Part shown: positions 40,963-43,279 of the stretch, piece by piece | Layout of the letters: each line of letters opens with the position of its first letter | How positions within the stretch are numbered: position 1 is the first letter of the stretch | From: an uncultured Bacilli bacterium | Lineage (GTDB): Bacteria > Bacillota_I > Bacilli_A > RF39 > UBA660 | DNA: 43,279 nucleotides | Direction: 5' to 3' | Assembly: GCA_910585915.1 (NCBI GenBank) | Contig: CAJUGF010000007.1 | Coordinates: 2,704-45,982 of the forward strand | Notes under the pieces: model-generated | Database searches by the model: none | Told to the model about the DNA's origin: nothing | The model's input: only the letters and a program-made list of their open reading frames with translations | Position numbers and translations under genes: made by a program

Positions 40963-42927
40963 TTATGAAGAAACAACTTCTTCGGAAGTTTCTTCTTCCT
41001 CTTCATAAATAGTACATTCAGCAAGTCCAATAACATTTGCAGGTTTAACAATAGTAGGCTTTACCTCTCTAGTAAGTATTCCGTCGGTTTTATCTGGAAT
41101 ATATTTGAATACTGCTTCTTCATCTTCAAGAATTGTTCCACTATCTTTGTTGATATAAAGAACTCCTAAATCATATTCTTTCATTTTCATATCTGGATCA
41201 ATCTCTCTATAATTCTCCATAGGAAATATTCTAACGATTGCTTGACTATCTTCATCTATGTTGAAATAGAACATTGAAGTTTCTGTATTATAAGTTGCTT
41301 GATAAAATCCTACATCATAGAACTCTCGTAATCTTAAAATATGTTGCCATACTTCATCATCATTTCTATATTCACTAAATCTTAAAGTTCCCATTACATT
41401 ACCAAAGATTGCATAATCTTTTCTATCTAAGTAGCCATTAAAATATAAATCATTACATGGATTTACTATGCTTTCTCTAAATTTAATAAATTCAACATCA
41501 CACTTTTTATTGTAGGTTTCTTTTAAAGTAATATTTTCGATATAATTCATAATCAAATTGGCTTTTTCTTCTCTTGTAAAATCTTTCCAAGACTTGTTAT
41601 ATTCTTTATATTTTTCTGGGTATTTAACTGAATTGATGAAATCTATATCTCGTTTAACAAGAATATCTTCTGGAGTAAATTTTAATTCATCACATACTTC
41701 TGATTCGTTTAGTTTTGTTTCTAAATCTTCAATAGTATTTTCTACCTTTTTTCGTTCTAGGTCATATTCTTCAAGAGTAAATACCTCATTAACATAAGCC
41801 TCTCTAATTCTAGCAAATTTATCTTTTTGTTTTTTTATTTCTTTTTCAATATCTTCTTTTGGATTTTCTATTTTTTGTTTTATCATAGGTAAGAAGAATT
41901 GATTAACAACCGAATCATATTCCACGATATTATCAATAAATTTACTAATATAATCTTCAATGACATTTTCTTTGATTGTTAATTTACAATCATTACAATA
42001 GTAATAGAAGTAAGAATTACCATTTTTCTTTGTTGTTGCTTTACCACCTAAAATTCTTCCACATTTGGGACACTTTAATTTTTGTAAGAATAGATAAGTA
42101 AGTGTTCTTTGATAACTTCTAGAATTTTTCTTCTTTTGTACTTGGCATTCTTCCCATAATTCTTTTGATACAAGAGGTTCAACAACATTTGAATAATAAG
42201 TAGGTTTCTTTGTTCTTTTACCATGAACAAAATCACCTTTATATATTTCATTTTGTAATATTTTCATAATTGTAGTGTCATACCAATTTGTTTTATCTAA
42301 CACTTTTTCTTCATTTAAGACATTACTGATTTTCTTATAAGATAAACCATTATGATACATTTCAAATATTCTAATTACAACATCTTTTTCAGTTAAGTCT
42401 GGTACTAGAATTTTATCTTTTCTTTTATATCCTAATGGACTTTGGTGAGGAATATGACCTGCCTTAATAGCCCCTGCTAAACCAATTTTAGTTCTCTCTG
42501 AAGTTCTTTCTATTTCTTGTTGACTAACTGAAGTAAGTATTCTTGAAATCATCTTACCATTAGCATTAGTGGTATTTATATCATCATTAGCACAATCTAG
42601 AAAAGCATCATTTTCTTCTAGGAATGTTAAAATCTTCTCCCAATCGGCAACAGAACGAGTTAATCTATCTAATTTTAATACAACAATGGTATTACATTTC
42701 TTATCTTTAATATCTTGTAATAATTCATCAAATGCAGGGCGTTTATTACCTGTTTTAGCACTTATTCCTGCATCCTCATACACTTTATATACTTCATAAC
42801 CTTTGAACTCACACATAGCCCTTAAACGCTTTTCTTGTTCTGGTAAACTAAAACCCTCTCTAGCCTGATCTTCCGTGCTTACTCTAATATACAAACCTGC
42901 AATTTTCTTTATATCATCATACACCAA
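40963..42927 (-). CDS. Large serine recombinase (TnpX-like)
   Basis: 654 residues; inserts and excises the element. The resolvase catalytic domain (about 9-160) has nucleophile S17 in YIRVSTEDQ, then VVLKLDRLTRS and QQEIERTSERT. The 'recombinase' DNA-binding domain (about 165-280) includes HQSPLGYKRK, and the zinc ribbon (about 300-335) has CPKCGRILGG and CNDC. A coiled coil (about 350-410) follows. A C-terminal region of about 150 residues beyond this (QHILRLREFYDVGFYQATYN to EEEETSEEVVSS) is acidic and not a usual recombinase part. The start is TTG 42925-42927 or GTG 42922-42924, after GGGAG. It lies behind a leader hairpin that may attenuate transcription. Confidence 0.95.
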   Translation of the reverse strand: MVYDDIKKIAGLYIRVSTEDQAREGFSLPEQEKRLRAMCEFKGYEVYKVYEDAGISAKTGNKRPAFDELLQDIKDKKCNTIVVLKLDRLTRSVADWEKILTFLEENDAFLDCANDDINTTNANGKMISRILTSVSQQEIERTSERTKIGLAGAIKAGHIPHQSPLGYKRKDKILVPDLTEKDVVIRIFEMYHNGLSYKKISNVLNEEKVLDKTNWYDTTIMKILQNEIYKGDFVHGKRTKKPTYYSNVVEPLVSKELWEECQVQKKKNSRSYQRTLTYLFLQKLKCPKCGRILGGKATTKKNGNSYFYYYCNDCKLTIKENVIEDYISKFIDNIVEYDSVVNQFFLPMIKQKIENPKEDIEKEIKKQKDKFARIREAYVNEVFTLEEYDLERKKVENTIEDLETKLNESEVCDELKFTPEDILVKRDIDFINSVKYPEKYKEYNKSWKDFTREEKANLIMNYIENITLKETYNKKCDVEFIKFRESIVNPCNDLYFNGYLDRKDYAIFGNVMGTLRFSEYRNDDEVWQHILRLREFYDVGFYQATYNTETSMFYFNIDEDSQAIVRIFPMENYREIDPDMKMKEYDLGVLYINKDSGTILEDEEAVFKYIPDKTDGILTREVKPTIVKPANVIGLAECTIYEEEEETSEEVVSS

Positions 42928-42954
42928 ATTATCATCTCCCTTTTTCTAATTTTT

Positions 42955-43001
42955 CAAAAAAAGAGAAGTAAAGGTACTACAAACTAATACTTTTACTTCT
43001 C
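42955..43001 (-). terminator. Leader terminator (attenuator) between the promoter and the recombinase gene
   Basis: Perfect 10-bp stem GAGAAGTAAA (42963-42972) / TTTACTTCTC (42992-43001) with a 19-nt loop, followed by seven T on the minus strand. It lies 28 nt before the recombinase start and about 23 nt after the predicted transcript start. It could instead simply end the upstream gene (43084 onward). Confidence 0.8.
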
Positions 43002-43030
43002 AAAATAAGTCTTCTGTAAAAATCAATTAC

Positions 43031-43059
43031 ATAATACAACATTTTTCTTATTTTGTCTA
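43031..43059 (-). promoter_or_regulatory. Promoter for the recombinase leader
   Basis: Minus strand TAGACA (43054-43059), 17-nt spacer, TATTAT (43031-43036). Downstream order is hairpin, ribosome site GGGAG, TTG/GTG start. Confidence 0.55.
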
Positions 43060-43083
43060 TTACCCATTTGTAGGGAATAAGCA

Positions 43084-43279
43084 TTAGTTCATAGTTTTTA
43101 TGTAGTTTTCTAATTCTGATATTTTAATCTTCTTACTTAAATTATTGATATAGATTTCGTTAGAATAATTAAAAGCAAGAAACATTATGTTATTAATGAT
43201 AATTCTATGAGGCTCAACATAGTTTAAATTAGTCTTATCAATCTTTCTTATACTACCATTTATAATAGTTGGAGTAGTA
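43084..43279 (-). CDS. C-terminal part of an unknown protein, cut by the window edge
   Basis: 65 codons are visible, ending TAA 43084-43086. They include NYVEPHRIIINNIMFLAFNY and SKKIKISELENYIKTMN. The Ile/Asn/Lys-rich composition matches the mobile region. No family recognised, and its start lies outside. It is not the missing N-terminus of the HD gene. Confidence 0.55.
   Translation of the reverse strand, partial: TTPTIINGSIRKIDKTNLNYVEPHRIIINNIMFLAFNYSNEIYINNLSKKIKISELENYIKTMN

Larger units (their letters stand above)
38341..43059 (-). mobile_element. Intact mobilizable element with large serine recombinase, MobV relaxase and radical SAM cargo
   Basis: Gene order on the minus strand is leader/attenuator, recombinase, candidate oriT, mob, radical SAM cargo, repeat B. 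This resembles the clostridial Tn4451 group (TnpX-type recombinase plus Mob). The left end is set by repeat B and the cut HD gene. The right end was not found and may lie near 43060 or beyond the window. Confidence 0.75.

Noticed and set aside
1..43279. Use of TGA as tryptophan (Mycoplasma code)
   Set aside because: Trp is written TGG throughout, and TGA acts as stop in several ATGA/GTGA overlaps, for example 1056-1059, 4504-4507 and 21856-21859.
1..43279. CRISPR arrays, tRNA or rRNA genes
   Set aside because: No array of short direct repeats with spacers and no cloverleaf or rRNA-like sequence was seen on reading either strand. A tool search could still find something short.

Overview
The window looks like a chromosomal stretch of a low-GC, Gram-positive-type bacterium (Bacillota; probably a gut Bacilli / Erysipelotrichia / RF39-like lineage). 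The evidence is the very AT-rich sequence, Shine-Dalgarno sites of the AGGAGG type, -35/-10 promoters of sigma-A type, a CIRCE heat-shock operator, a BceRS-BceAB envelope-stress module, a YtrA-type GntR regulator, a DUF368/PopT lipid-carrier translocase and a MobV relaxase. TGA is a normal stop: several start/stop overlaps are ATGA or GTGA, so the Mycoplasma code is not in use. No tRNA, rRNA or CRISPR array was seen.

Bases 1 to about 26900 are mainly core-like envelope and stress genes, nearly all on the minus strand. In order they are: a two-component pair whose kinase is broken; a processive glycosyltransferase with a GntR regulator and a clear palindromic operator; a plus-strand pair ending in an arylsulfotransferase-family protein; a large membrane GT-C-like protein; a frameshifted nucleotidyltransferase; PopT; a two-HKD cardiolipin synthase; an HdeD-like protein; Hsp20 under CIRCE control; an 832-residue protein with eight degenerate repeats and a sigma-factor-like C-terminus; a VanZ-RDD fusion; a complete BceRS-BceAB locus with its operator; a HerA/VirB4-like ATPase coupled to a Cys/Ser-rich repeat protein; an AraC/GyrI regulator; and an aldo/keto reductase.

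Bases 26900 to 29700 are a gene graveyard: remnants of dCMP deaminase, an XRE-CYTH fusion regulator and a radical SAM protein, with an intact HAD-like gene between them. Around 29700-31100 a phage-type nucleotide kinase and a histidine-phosphatase-like protein converge.

Bases 31295 to the end are mobile. Two related mobilizable elements lie in direct tandem. Each reads (minus strand) large serine recombinase, MobV relaxase, one cargo gene, then a conserved ~150-bp repeat. The right copy is intact and carries a viperin-like radical SAM enzyme. The left copy carries an ABC1/UbiB-type kinase; its recombinase and mob genes have collapsed into a chimera through a 12-bp microhomology deletion, and its recombinase was also split by a 2.85-kb insertion. 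That insertion has 17-bp perfect inverted repeats and a 4-bp target duplication, and carries an ABC exporter and an AraC regulator but no transposase. The intact element appears to have truncated an HD-domain hydrolase gene at the repeat boundary. The nucleotide kinase, HD hydrolase, phosphatase-like protein and viperin-like enzyme together suggest a nucleotide-based defence or nucleotide-modification island, but that link is inference.
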